Part shown: piece after piece, positions 1-6,113 of the stretch
How the letters are laid out: every line of letters begins with the position of its first letter
Numbering within the stretch: position 1 is the first letter of the stretch
Virus record (IMG/VR): IMGVR_UViG_3300024520_000412
Location: 1 to 27,348 of that record
Length of the DNA stretch: 27,348 nt
Strand: one strand, 5' to 3'
From: a virus
Translations under genes and position numbers: made by a program
The notes under the pieces: model-generated
Told to the model about the DNA's origin: nothing
Database searches by the model: none
The model's input: only the letters and a program-made list of their open reading frames with translations

Positions 1-29
1 TCTATTAAACTACTTTTTGCCTGTTTTGT

Positions 30-143
30 TTATTGCTGTAATTCTCTTACAGCTTCTTCAAGCGCAACGGGTTCTAAATATTCCCAATTTTCAGATTCAA
101 ATAACATGAATTCGTCGGCGTGTTTCAATTCTAGTTCATTCAT
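30..143 (-). CDS. Small acidic protein, 37 aa, unknown function
   Basis: A 37-codon frame with ATG at 143-141 and TAA at 32-30. Its ATG overlaps the stop of the preceding 33-codon frame in an ATGA arrangement, the typical junction in this genome and the main reason for calling it. The peptide starts MNELELKHADEF, is rich in Glu/Leu and ends in a probable amphipathic helix (ALEEAVRELQQ). There is no membrane segment and no recognised domain. It is probably translated by reinitiation after the upstream gene. It may be the last gene of this transcription unit; the remaining 29 bases hold nothing I can assign. The frame could be fortuitous, because it is short. Confidence 0.5.
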   Translation of the reverse strand: MNELELKHADEFMLFESENWEYLEPVALEEAVRELQQ

Positions 144-241
144 AGTTTACCGTTCTTTTTAAGGTAACGTCTAAGTATCTCAACCCCAACCATTACCGTA
201 ACTATCAAAGACCAAAAAATAATATCAATCACTACTTCCAT
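140..241 (-). CDS. 33-aa single-pass membrane peptide
   Basis: The ATG at 241-239 lies inside the last codons of the 105-aa gene upstream, and the TGA stop overlaps the next ATG, so the frame is bracketed by coupled junctions on both sides. The peptide is MEVVIDIIFW, then a hydrophobic stretch to about residue 21 (SLIVTVMVGVEIL), then a strongly basic tail RRYLKKNGK. This is a one-helix membrane protein with the positive charge predicted to stay cytoplasmic. Peptides of this type in phages can be holin-like, lysis-regulating or exclusion proteins, but nothing here selects among those. The call rests on architecture and position, not on homology. Confidence 0.5.
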   Translation of the reverse strand: MEVVIDIIFWSLIVTVMVGVEILRRYLKKNGKL

Positions 242-542
242 TTGTCCAGCGTTTTAGTTCGTCATTAACCCCCTTTTCGTAAATTTCTTGCATGTCTTCG
301 GCTGTGAATTTTTTGGGCTGGGCTTGTCTCCCTTCTTTCCACATCTTGTAATCTTCTTCGGTCACGCTTCGTACTGCGGTCGCCCACGGTATAGGATCAA
401 TTAAACCACGGCTTATGAATTCTCGGTTTCGTTTTTGATAAAACAATCTTCGTTCATCACTTACCAACCAAGCACCAAACGCAATTGTTTGTTTCTTAGT
501 GTTATACGTTGCTTTAGACTTCTTTTTTACTTCTTCTGACAT
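225..542 (-). CDS. Conserved-looking phage hypothetical protein, 105 aa
   Basis: A 105-residue soluble protein. The Lys-rich N-terminus (MSEEVKKKSKATYN) is followed by a region with several aromatic and basic residues (FGAWLVSDERRLFYQKRNRE, about 22-41). The C-terminal half has charged helices (EEDYKMWKEGRQ, AEDMQEIYEKG). I do not recognise the family. It is the first gene behind a good Bacteroidetes-type promoter at 564-593, with a roughly 20-nt A-rich leader, so it probably heads a short transcription unit with the two micro-ORFs downstream, the first of which begins inside this gene's last codons. There is no membrane segment, signal peptide or metal motif. Confidence 0.75.
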   Translation of the reverse strand: MSEEVKKKSKATYNTKKQTIAFGAWLVSDERRLFYQKRNREFISRGLIDPIPWATAVRSVTEEDYKMWKEGRQAQPKKFTAEDMQEIYEKGVNDELKRWTNGSSD

Positions 543-563
543 GTTGTTAATTGTTTGTTTTGG

Positions 564-593
564 TAAAGATACCTTAATTTAATTGATACGCAA
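564..593 (-). promoter_or_regulatory. Predicted Bacteroidetes-type promoter upstream of the 105-aa gene
   Basis: Read on the minus strand, TTG (593-591) is separated by exactly 19 bases from TATCTTTA (571-564). This matches the Bacteroidetes primary sigma consensus (TTTG near -33, TAnnTTTG near -7) with one mismatch in the -7 box. The -33 element sits in the last codons of the upstream gene. The implied transcript starts 10-20 bases before the ATG at 542. The leader is A-rich with no Shine-Dalgarno sequence, like the other leaders here. Confidence 0.6.
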
Positions 594-971
594 GTTTTTA
601 TTATTTAAAATGTAATAATCTCTTATTGATCTAAGGTTTACGGGTTCTATACCCCAATACCCATACATTAAAGAATACCTCTCAATCTCTTTTAATCTGC
701 TTAATTGTTCTGGAACACCCGTAAGAACGAAAGGATTTTCTTTTACTCTCTGTTCAATACTGAAACCACGAAATAAAGACGGGCTACCAATAGCACTATT
801 AATAATACTGGCGCTTGACCTGAAAAAATCACTTTCTAAGTCTTTTATAGTTTCTGGATCGAATTCAATATTAAAATATTGATCCATCGGAATCAATTTG
901 ATACTCTTAATGCCACCCATGTTAGCACCGCCGCAACATTCTGTAACTTTCTTTTCTGTAAATCTTTTCAT
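579..971 (-). CDS. Hypothetical phage protein, 130 aa
   Basis: The start chosen is the ATG at 971-969, which overlaps the upstream stop codon as TAATG; a start three codons earlier is possible but lacks that logic. The 130-residue protein begins MKRFTEKKVTECCGGANMGG, with a Cys pair next to a Gly-rich loop. It continues with a mixed alpha/beta stretch and a C-terminal segment rich in Tyr and Arg (IERYSLMYGYWGIEP). I do not recognise it. The C-terminus overlaps the -33 element of the next promoter. The N-terminal CCGG looks disulfide- or metal-capable but has no matching second Cys pair, so that is speculative. It probably belongs to the same coupled operon as the lipoprotein and the acidic Cys-rich protein upstream. 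Confidence 0.7.
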   Translation of the reverse strand: MKRFTEKKVTECCGGANMGGIKSIKLIPMDQYFNIEFDPETIKDLESDFFRSSASIINSAIGSPSLFRGFSIEQRVKENPFVLTGVPEQLSRLKEIERYSLMYGYWGIEPVNLRSIRDYYILNNKNLRIN

Positions 972-1249
972 TAGTAACAAGTTATTTTATATCGGTTTGT
1001 TTGACCTTGGTAAATATATTCGCCAGTTTCTAAACTACAACTGTTTGTTTCCGCTGGTGTTTCGTAATCTAAAACCCATTGCAAGGACGGTAAACCGTTA
1101 ACGTTTACAGGTTCTAAAATCTCATGTTGTTCTAAGCATTCGCATTGAGGTTCTAAACTCGCGTCTACTTCTTTATTACAGGAGTTGAGCGCGTAACCCA
1201 ACCCCAATAATAAAAGAGTGCCGAACAAAAAGCCCTGTAAGCTATTCAT
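971..1249 (-). CDS. Predicted small lipoprotein, 92 aa
   Basis: The N-terminus has a short polar start and a hydrophobic core (residues 5-21, GFLFGTLLLLGLGYAL), followed by LNSC with Cys24 as the candidate lipidation site. The lipobox is imperfect because Asn occupies the -2 position. The mature part is acidic, contains CECLE and two further Cys residues, and ends with a possible beta strand (NRYKITCY). The ATG lies eight bases inside the 3' end of the upstream gene and the stop overlaps the next ATG, so it is translationally coupled on both sides. Phage lipoproteins include outer-membrane spanins and superinfection-exclusion proteins. No inner-membrane spanin partner is obvious nearby, so its role is open. 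Confidence 0.7.
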   Translation of the reverse strand: MNSLQGFLFGTLLLLGLGYALNSCNKEVDASLEPQCECLEQHEILEPVNVNGLPSLQWVLDYETPAETNSCSLETGEYIYQGQTNRYKITCY

Positions 1250-1997
1250 AAGTACCTACAATCGCTTTAAGTTCTTTCATTAAATCCCTCATGCAACCCG
1301 AACAGCTACCAACTTGTGAAACGTCCATTCTAAAGATACGGGCGTAAATAGTTCGCATTTGCATTGCTTGACTTGCATTTGCTTCAAACGGGTTTGAATC
1401 GAAGAAGCCTTTAAGAAATGTGTATTCGTCAAGCTCCAAGCAGTAAGGTTGCTTACCTCGTAAATGCAACTCGTTCAGCTTCTTACGTCGTTCTTCACAG
1501 CCGCAATCTTCACCTTCGGGCGTGAAAAATTTAACAAGCGATTTAATACCCGTTGCAGTTGTAACAGCGTTCACAACGTCACCTAAACCAGTTGGTGCGT
1601 TAGCTTCGAATGATTCGTTTAAATCTTCTTGCGTTTTTTCAGGCATAACCGCCAAAGTGTTTTCGTTGTTTTCGCCTTCTAAGGGTACAAAATCTTCGTT
1701 TGCTGGTTCTTCACTGGTAAAAGCTATGAAGGGTTCACCGTGAGCGGGTTCGTCTGTTAGAATCAATTTTTCAACGCCTGTTGGTTCTTCTTCGATTAAT
1801 TCAATCGTTGTCGCTTCGTCCAATTGTAAATCTGCACCCTCTACAACTGGTTCAACTGGTTCGGCTACTTCTTCTTTGCTTGCGTTTTCGCGCTTCTTTT
1901 GAGCAATTGTAACGCCTTTCTTCTTTTCTTCAAGCGTCATTCCTACGGCTTTTTCTTCATTACTTAGTCGAACTCTTGTTTTTTTGTTATTTCCCAT
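1242..1997 (-). CDS. Acidic protein with C-terminal CxC/CxxC cysteine domain, 251 aa
   Basis: Two regions are visible. Residues 1-40 are very basic and charged (KKTRVRLSNEEK, EEKKKGVTIAQKKRE), and about 40-140 are Glu-rich, low in complexity and probably disordered. From about 145 onward there is a compact domain: TATGIKSLVKFF, then EDCGCEERRKKLNEL, a YCLELDEY segment, and finally SCSGCMRDLMKELKAI. The CGC, single Cys and CSGC spacing suggests a zinc-binding or redox-stabilised fold. I have seen similar 'GIK..V...DCGCxxRKxxLN' segments in Bacteroidetes phage proteins next to packaging or structural genes, but this is from memory and unverified. It overlaps both neighbours by a few bases. The function is unknown; a structural or DNA-packaging accessory role is the best guess. 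Confidence 0.8.
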   Translation of the reverse strand: MGNNKKTRVRLSNEEKAVGMTLEEKKKGVTIAQKKRENASKEEVAEPVEPVVEGADLQLDEATTIELIEEEPTGVEKLILTDEPAHGEPFIAFTSEEPANEDFVPLEGENNENTLAVMPEKTQEDLNESFEANAPTGLGDVVNAVTTATGIKSLVKFFTPEGEDCGCEERRKKLNELHLRGKQPYCLELDEYTFLKGFFDSNPFEANASQAMQMRTIYARIFRMDVSQVGSCSGCMRDLMKELKAIVGTYE

Positions 1998-2157
1998 CGT
2001 TCAAATCTTTTAGTAAGTCTTTAATAATCACAGACTTTGTTATTAAATAATCGCGTCTTTCCTTGTCTACATTATCCGCTAACGCTTCTTTTGCGGTGTC
2101 TTGTGCTTTCATAACTAGAAAGTCGGTTACGGCTCTAACGCCTTGTTTTTTCGTCAT
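1987..2157 (-). CDS. Short helical protein, 56 aa, unknown function
   Basis: A 56-codon frame with ATG at 2157-2155 inside the end of the sigma-like gene and TAA at 1989-1987, a few bases into the next gene. It fills what would otherwise be the only gap of more than 130 bases here. The peptide (MTKKQGVRAVTDFLVMKAQD...) is charged, predicted all-helical, and ends LLKDLNDGK. There is no membrane segment or known motif. Overlap on both sides matches the local pattern and supports a real gene. Small helical proteins next to sigma-like factors can be adaptors, but nothing in the sequence tests that. Confidence 0.6.
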   Translation of the reverse strand: MTKKQGVRAVTDFLVMKAQDTAKEALADNVDKERRDYLITKSVIIKDLLKDLNDGK

Positions 2158-2713
2158 TCTGTAAAATTAGTTCGTAATCTTCATTTAATAAATCTTCGAA
2201 GTCTTCTTTAAGTTCTTCGGATAACTGCGCTTTGCAGTTTTTTAGAGTGGTAAAGACACTTGATAGGCTTATACCTACTTCGTCTCTAATACCTCGCATT
2301 GATTTGTTTTCGTAAACGTAAAGCGTGAATAGCTCTTGGTTGAAAGGATATTTACCCTTCTTATCGAGTTTAGCTATTTCGCTGTGCATTTTGTCTAAAA
2401 CAACATTCGTTGCGGCTTCTTTTAATTCGTGGTGTTCGTCAGCTTTTAAGACACCTTCAACGTCTCCAAAATCTACATTATTTGCTTTCTTCTTTGCTTT
2501 TACGTTCGCAATGAACATCGTGTGAAGAATGCACCAAAAATAAGTCTTGTTAACCTTTCCGTTATCTTTTAAGACACGATCACCGTAACCACCTTGGTAA
2601 ACTCGTAAGTAAGAATCTTGTATAATATCTTCAACGTCAGAGGTTGCGCCCATCTTGTGAAGGTATTTAACCCATTCTTTACGGTGTTTATCCAAAGCTT
2701 CTAAGTAATCCAT
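2135..2713 (-). CDS. ECF-like RNA polymerase sigma factor, 192 aa
   Basis: This probably directs RNA polymerase to phage promoters. Residues 25-40 (TSDVEDIIQDSYLRVYQ) match the sigma-70 region 2.1/2.2 signature typical of ECF sigma factors (D-x-E-D-hydrophobic-hydrophobic-Q-D-x-hydrophobic-x-R-V-Y). The segment at about 55-75 (TYFWCILHTMFIANVKAKKK) fits region 2.3/2.4. Residues 120-160 contain the region 4 helix-turn-helix (ELFTLYVYENKSMRGIRDEV followed by GISLSSVFTTLKNCKAQL). The length of 192 aa is normal for the family. A linker of about 40 acidic/Lys residues separates the two regions. Phage proteins of this kind are also found as terminase small subunit-like HTH proteins, which is the main alternative. 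The 71 bases upstream hold no good promoter; a TAACTTTA at 2734-2727 lacks a -33 element. Confidence 0.72.
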   Translation of the reverse strand: MDYLEALDKHRKEWVKYLHKMGATSDVEDIIQDSYLRVYQGGYGDRVLKDNGKVNKTYFWCILHTMFIANVKAKKKANNVDFGDVEGVLKADEHHELKEAATNVVLDKMHSEIAKLDKKGKYPFNQELFTLYVYENKSMRGIRDEVGISLSSVFTTLKNCKAQLSEELKEDFEDLLNEDYELILQNDEKTRR

Positions 2714-2784
2714 ACGCTTAAAGTTTTAAAGTTATTCGGCTAAGTTACTCAATCTTTAGAGAACCACCAAATTTATTTCAATAA

Positions 2785-3051
2785 TTATCGTTTTTTCTTT
2801 GGTTTCGCACCAACTACGCCACGTTCAAACGCTTTTGAATCTTCGGTTTCTAGGATAAATAACAACGTTTCCTTTATCATTTTAGCCTGTAAACTGTTTT
2901 TCTTGTCTTCTATACCGTGTACAATGTGCGCGTCGATCCTTACAAATGCGTGCAAGTCCTCTATAAACCGAGTTCCCCCACCAACATTTGTGATGGTGAG
3001 GGAACAATTTTTGCGGCTTAACAGACAATTAACAATATCTGTAAACTTCAT
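2785..3051 (-). CDS. Hypothetical basic-tailed protein, 88 aa
   Basis: The ATG at 3051-3049 lies one base after the stop of the ssDNA-binding protein gene, so this start is preferred over an upstream in-frame ATG that would overlap the SSB gene. The product begins MKFTDIVNCLLSRKNCSL, contains a probable beta-hairpin (LTITNVGGGTRFIED) and ends in the very basic tail AKPKKKR. It is not recognised. Co-transcription with the SSB and the Lys/Arg tail suggest a nucleic-acid-linked role, which is only an inference. The 71 bases after its stop hold no terminator that I can see. Confidence 0.7.
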   Translation of the reverse strand: MKFTDIVNCLLSRKNCSLTITNVGGGTRFIEDLHAFVRIDAHIVHGIEDKKNSLQAKMIKETLLFILETEDSKAFERGVVGAKPKKKR

Positions 3052-3052
3052 A

Positions 3053-3403
3053 TTAGAAAGGTAAATCGTCGTCTTCTGCGCTTTCTGTACTTGCTGGTTC
3101 GCTGTTTGCTTCACCTTCTACTTTTGTACATTTCCAGTGCGAAAGCGTTGTAAAAACTCTGTCTTTTTCTTCCCAAAGGCGAGGGCGAATATTAAACTCA
3201 ACTTCTACAACGTCACCAATTTTATTGTACTTAGCAAAATTGTGCGCGTGTTCTACGTGGTCAACTCCCTTGTAAATTTCAAACTCCCACAGGTTATTGT
3301 ATTGGTCGCCTGTATCAATTCGGTAGCTCAATTTAGCCGCTCCGCTTGCTAATACTTCAACCTCTGTGATTGCTGTAATTGTTCCTTTTACTGTGTAATT
3401 CAT
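3053..3403 (-). CDS. ssb: ssDNA-binding protein, DUF3127-like OB fold, 116 aa
   Basis: This would coat single-stranded DNA during phage replication and recombination. From the ATG at 3403-3401 the protein is 116 aa: a beta-rich OB-like domain (residues 1-95) then an acidic linker ending in DDDLPF. That acidic tip with terminal Pro-Phe is the hallmark of bacterial SSB, used to recruit partner proteins. Segments such as WEFEIYKG, GDVVEVEFNIRPR and FTTLSHWKC resemble DUF3127, the SSB-like family frequent in Bacteroidetes phages, rather than classical E. coli SSB; this assignment is from memory. A start 13 codons upstream is possible, but the chosen one begins MNYTVKGTI, like a first beta strand. 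It has its own strong promoter at 3440-3471, so it can be made independently of the exonuclease gene. Confidence 0.85.
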   Translation of the reverse strand: MNYTVKGTITAITEVEVLASGAAKLSYRIDTGDQYNNLWEFEIYKGVDHVEHAHNFAKYNKIGDVVEVEFNIRPRLWEEKDRVFTTLSHWKCTKVEGEANSEPASTESAEDDDLPF

Positions 3404-3439
3404 ACTGCTTTTGTTTATTTGTTTGTTATTAATTGAATG

Positions 3440-3471
3440 CAAATGTAAGTAACTTATTTCGTTAAATCAAA
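3440..3471 (-). promoter_or_regulatory. Predicted promoter for the ssDNA-binding protein gene
   Basis: On the minus strand TTTG (3471-3468) is followed by a 20-base spacer and TACATTTG (3447-3440), an exact match to the Bacteroidetes TTTG/TAnnTTTG boxes. The -33 box overlaps the TGA stop of the exonuclease gene. The start point should fall near 3433, giving a roughly 30-base A-rich leader before the ssb ATG. Confidence 0.75.
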
Positions 3472-4417
3472 GCTTCATTAAAGAAATATTCAATTTAAGT
3501 CGATTTTTTTCAAAGATGGTTACTTTTTCACCTTTATGTTTCTTGTATTTAGTCGGCGTTGTAATCTCCCAAAAGTCTAATTCTAAGTCTTTTACGCATG
3601 GGATTGAATAAGCTTCGTAAACCGCTCTAAGCATTCCGAAATTGCTTTTACCTTCTAACAATTTTTCTGCTTTTTTCTCACCTACACCGTTTGCGCCTTT
3701 GATATTGTCGGAATTATCACCCACTAAACATTGTTTTAAAAGAAGTTCGTAACCTTCCTGTTCGGTAGTGTAAGACCAACCGCGAAATTCTTTTTTCTCG
3801 ATCATTATTTGATAACCTGTTGGCGTTTCAAATGGAACTAAGATTGTGTTACCGTCTTCACTCTTAACCTTGTCTTTGTAATAGTTAAAATGTGCGCCTT
3901 TAATTTGTCTTAAATCCTTATCAATCGCAACAATTATACCGTTACTAATTAATTTAGCTTCAATTCCTACAAGGTCGTCAGCTTCTAACGTGTCACTGTA
4001 CCGAACATCTATAAAATCTTCTTCTAACATTTGAATAACGTAACTCTTAAATATGCTTACCGTTTGCATTATTTCGTTAGGCTTACGATTTGCTTTATAG
4101 CTTGGTAGTAAGGCTTTGCGAAAGTTTTTACGGCACGTTGTAAAGAAAACTATAACGTCTTCAACGTCGTAACCGTCGTCTTCAATTTGCCATTTAACCG
4201 CGTCAATTTGCTTGTTAAAATCTAAGTACATTTCTTCGGGGTCGTATTCGTTTTCTCTGTGAGCGTGTACAACATTGTACAACATTGAATCAGCATCGAC
4301 TAAGAGAGTATAGAAGCTCTCATTTAAGAAAGCTTCTATATTATCTCTTCTAGTTGCCTGCCCCTCACTAAGTTGAATAAATCCTTTTAAAAATTCTAAT
4401 TCTTCTTTCGGGTTCAT
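3467..4417 (-). CDS. 5'-3' exonuclease, FEN/T5 D15-like, 316 aa
   Basis: A metal-dependent flap/5' exonuclease that would remove primers or resect ends for recombination. Motifs in order: LLVDADSM (39-45, first metal-binding Asp residues), SYKANRK (106-112, helical arch base), LEADDLV (144-150), AIDKDLRQI (164-172), and GDNSDNIKG followed by GVGEKKA (233-250), the H3TH DNA-binding loop with the last metal-binding Asp residues. All expected acidic residues are present, so it should be active. The length of 316 aa is close to the T5 D15 family size. An N-terminal extension of about 33 residues precedes the first strand. It lies two bases after the ERF gene and upstream of ssb, forming a recombination cassette (annealing protein, exonuclease, SSB). 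Confidence 0.92.
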   Translation of the reverse strand: MNPKEELEFLKGFIQLSEGQATRRDNIEAFLNESFYTLLVDADSMLYNVVHAHRENEYDPEEMYLDFNKQIDAVKWQIEDDGYDVEDVIVFFTTCRKNFRKALLPSYKANRKPNEIMQTVSIFKSYVIQMLEEDFIDVRYSDTLEADDLVGIEAKLISNGIIVAIDKDLRQIKGAHFNYYKDKVKSEDGNTILVPFETPTGYQIMIEKKEFRGWSYTTEQEGYELLLKQCLVGDNSDNIKGANGVGEKKAEKLLEGKSNFGMLRAVYEAYSIPCVKDLELDFWEITTPTKYKKHKGEKVTIFEKNRLKLNISLMKL

Positions 4418-4419
4418 CT

Positions 4420-5220
4420 TTATTTTTTTAGGTCGTTAACTTGTTTAATTTGTTCGTCTGTAAGATCGTAGAAATCTAAAACGGCTTGCGGTGTTGTCTT
4501 CGCTGTACCTCTAAAAATAGCTTCGCAAATTTCATCAAGCTTAGATTGAAGACATTTTAACTTAGCCGCTTTAACTGGTTTCTTTTCCGCTGGTGCTTCT
4601 TCTTTTTTCGGCACTTCTACTGGTGCTTCTACTGGTGTTTCTTCTTTTTTCGGTTCATCCTTCTTAACTTTAACCGCGTCAATCGCTGTTATTTGCTCTT
4701 TAGATAGGTCGTAATTCTTCTTAATTCCATCTTTAGACCATTTAGCGTTACCGCTCTCGATACCGTCGCAAATCGTCTTAAATTGCTTCGCGTCTAACTT
4801 CGCTTTTGGTTTCGTTGCTGGTTTGTTTCCGTCTGTCTGTTTGTGGTGTTCGTCTGTATCAACATCTTTTGAATCATCAATAGCAAACAAACCATTTAAA
4901 GCGTACTTTCGAGCGTAAGAAGACGTTGCGCCCGTTACTTGTGCCGAATCCATGCCTTTTTTATTTTCCGCTTCTCTTGCGAACGCTGTTGAAACAATCG
5001 GTTCACCGTCACCGTGAAGCGTTGCGGTTGCTTCTACGTAGTAACGTTCTCCAATCAAAACTATTTTATCCGTTACGATCAACGTTAATTCAGCTTCTTT
5101 TAAAAGCGGCTTAACCGATTCTAAAATATCTTCACAACTTCGATAATTGTACTTTCCAAAGTTATTTCTTTGGTTTTTAGCGGCTTTCAACTCGCTTTGA
5201 ATCTTTACTAATTTTTTCAT
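4420..5220 (-). CDS. erf: ERF-family single-strand annealing recombinase, 266 aa
   Basis: Residues 1-118 are an ERF domain. The N-terminal helix QSELKAAKNQRNNFGKYNYR is followed by ILESVKPLLKEAEL, beta strands with a YYVEATATL segment, and the signature GATSSYARKYALNGLFAIDD (97-116). ERF proteins anneal complementary single strands and work with a 5'-3' exonuclease, which is the next gene. The C-terminal half is unusual: two related modules of about 43 residues (141-183 and 222-264), both ending in a YDL(S/T)xEQI motif, are joined by a Pro/Glu/Lys-rich linker. The linker contains VEAPVEVPKKEEAP-type repeats. The modules look like a tandem duplication. A 26-base A-rich leader separates it from the preceding gene. 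Confidence 0.9.
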   Translation of the reverse strand: MKKLVKIQSELKAAKNQRNNFGKYNYRSCEDILESVKPLLKEAELTLIVTDKIVLIGERYYVEATATLHGDGEPIVSTAFAREAENKKGMDSAQVTGATSSYARKYALNGLFAIDDSKDVDTDEHHKQTDGNKPATKPKAKLDAKQFKTICDGIESGNAKWSKDGIKKNYDLSKEQITAIDAVKVKKDEPKKEETPVEAPVEVPKKEEAPAEKKPVKAAKLKCLQSKLDEICEAIFRGTAKTTPQAVLDFYDLTDEQIKQVNDLKK

Positions 5221-5246
5221 TTTGCTTTTTATTTACTGTTTAATAA

Positions 5247-5597
5247 TTACTCTTCAATATCTTGACATTCAGATATATCGAATGTTCTAACAATTTTATC
5301 ATCTTTATCAATTACCAATGTTAATTCACTTGAATAGTACCCGTTATTATAACCATGACCAGCTATTCTTACAGAGTACCCGTATACAGGTATAAGCTCT
5401 ATACCATACCCTTTGACCCTTCTAAAAAACTCGTCGTCAAGGTTAAATATCAATCCATCAAAGTCTAATATATCAAGGTCTTCAATACATAGGTCGTGTG
5501 ATTCGCAACAGTCACTTACATGATCCGCATACAAAGAATATCCGTTGTTAAATTGAATAATACCATTATCCAAACTTACCACTTTTAAATTTTTCAT
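5247..5597 (-). CDS. Conserved hypothetical protein with SDCCESHDL motif, 116 aa
   Basis: A soluble, probably all-beta protein of 116 aa. Its features are an N-terminal LDNGIIQFNNGYSLYADHVS, the motif SDCCESHDLCIEDL (about 28-41), and a C-terminal GYNNGYYSSELTLVI strand followed by FDISECQD. Proteins with a DCCE...GYYSSxLxL pattern are common in phages and I think they are classed as DUF7448, but I cannot verify that. The function is unknown. The adjacent Cys, His and Glu residues could bind a metal. It is the first gene behind the promoter at 5620-5650, so it likely starts a transcription unit that continues into erf, exonuclease and perhaps ssb. Confidence 0.75.
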   Translation of the reverse strand: MKNLKVVSLDNGIIQFNNGYSLYADHVSDCCESHDLCIEDLDILDFDGLIFNLDDEFFRRVKGYGIELIPVYGYSVRIAGHGYNNGYYSSELTLVIDKDDKIVRTFDISECQDIEE

Positions 5598-5619
5598 CTG
5601 TTTAATTTATTTGTTTTTG

Positions 5620-5650
5620 TAAATGTAACTACTCTTTTTGGTTTGACAAT
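5620..5650 (-). promoter_or_regulatory. Predicted promoter before the 116-aa gene and the recombination cassette
   Basis: Minus strand: TTG (5649-5647), a 19-base spacer, then TACATTTA (5627-5620), which has one mismatch to TAnnTTTG. The -33 box is embedded in TTTTTCCATTG, and nearly the same extended element (TTTTCCATTG) precedes the promoter at 9106-9135. The leader to the ATG at 5597 is A-rich (CAAAAACAAATAAATT). Confidence 0.65.
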
Positions 5651-5658
5651 GGAAAAAT

Positions 5659-6048
5659 CTATTTTATTTTGAAATAATCGTCAATTAATTTTACGATTGC
5701 GTCAAAATCCCATTGAAAAGAAGCGTTGTAACCCATTACATTAAGGCGTTCAATCGTTTCTAACTGATTTTTTAAATGATCTTTTGGGCTTGCTTTAATT
5801 TCTCCGTTAAGTTTAAAAGGTGTTTTTATCTTCAATTCGATAAATAAACCCGCGTAACCGTTTCTAGGTTCTAAAATCAACAAGTCAGGGCAATGGAAAT
5901 TTCTATTTTGAATAGATTTGTTTCGTTGCTGTTGTTGCGGTGTAAGTCTTACATTGCTTATCGCATCGGATAAGAAAAACGCTTTCGGATATTGTAGCTT
6001 TAAATAACTGCAAACCCTTTTTTGTAATTTGTATTCGTCGTGCTTCAT
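5659..6048 (-). CDS. VRR-NUC domain nuclease, 129 aa
   Basis: A stand-alone VRR-NUC (PD-(D/E)XK superfamily) nuclease, expected to cut branched or structured DNA during phage recombination or replication. The N-terminal helix contains the conserved Glu (MKHDEYKLQKRVCSYL). The core has HCPDLLILEP (52-61, catalytic Asp55), then GLFIELKIK (68-75, Glu71-x-Lys73), and HLKNQLETIERLNVMGY (91-107) with the Gln of the family's QxxxL motif. All expected active-site residues are present. The length of 129 aa is normal for the phage stand-alone form. It is separated from the helicase-side genes by a 65-base spacer with a weak promoter-like sequence, so it may be expressed separately. Confidence 0.9.
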   Translation of the reverse strand: MKHDEYKLQKRVCSYLKLQYPKAFFLSDAISNVRLTPQQQQRNKSIQNRNFHCPDLLILEPRNGYAGLFIELKIKTPFKLNGEIKASPKDHLKNQLETIERLNVMGYNASFQWDFDAIVKLIDDYFKIK

Positions 6049-6066
6049 TTCTAACTGTTTGATTTG

Positions 6067-6097
6067 TAAATGTTTAACTATTTATATTGGTGAAAAA
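6067..6097 (-). promoter_or_regulatory. Weak promoter-like sequence before the VRR-NUC gene
   Basis: Minus strand: TTTT (6097-6094), a 19-base spacer, then AACATTTA (6074-6067), with about two mismatches to the -7 consensus. The bases after it (CAAATCAAACAG) resemble the leader of the better promoter at 5620-5650. An AAAAGTATATATTTTT run just upstream resembles a sequence upstream of the 9106-9135 promoter. Confidence 0.35.
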
Positions 6098-6113
6098 TAT
6101 ATACTTTTATATA

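Noticed and set aside
2727-2734. TAACTTTA box upstream of the sigma-like gene
   Set aside because: The nearest TTG lies only 15 bases upstream, not 19-21, so it does not form a proper promoter pair.
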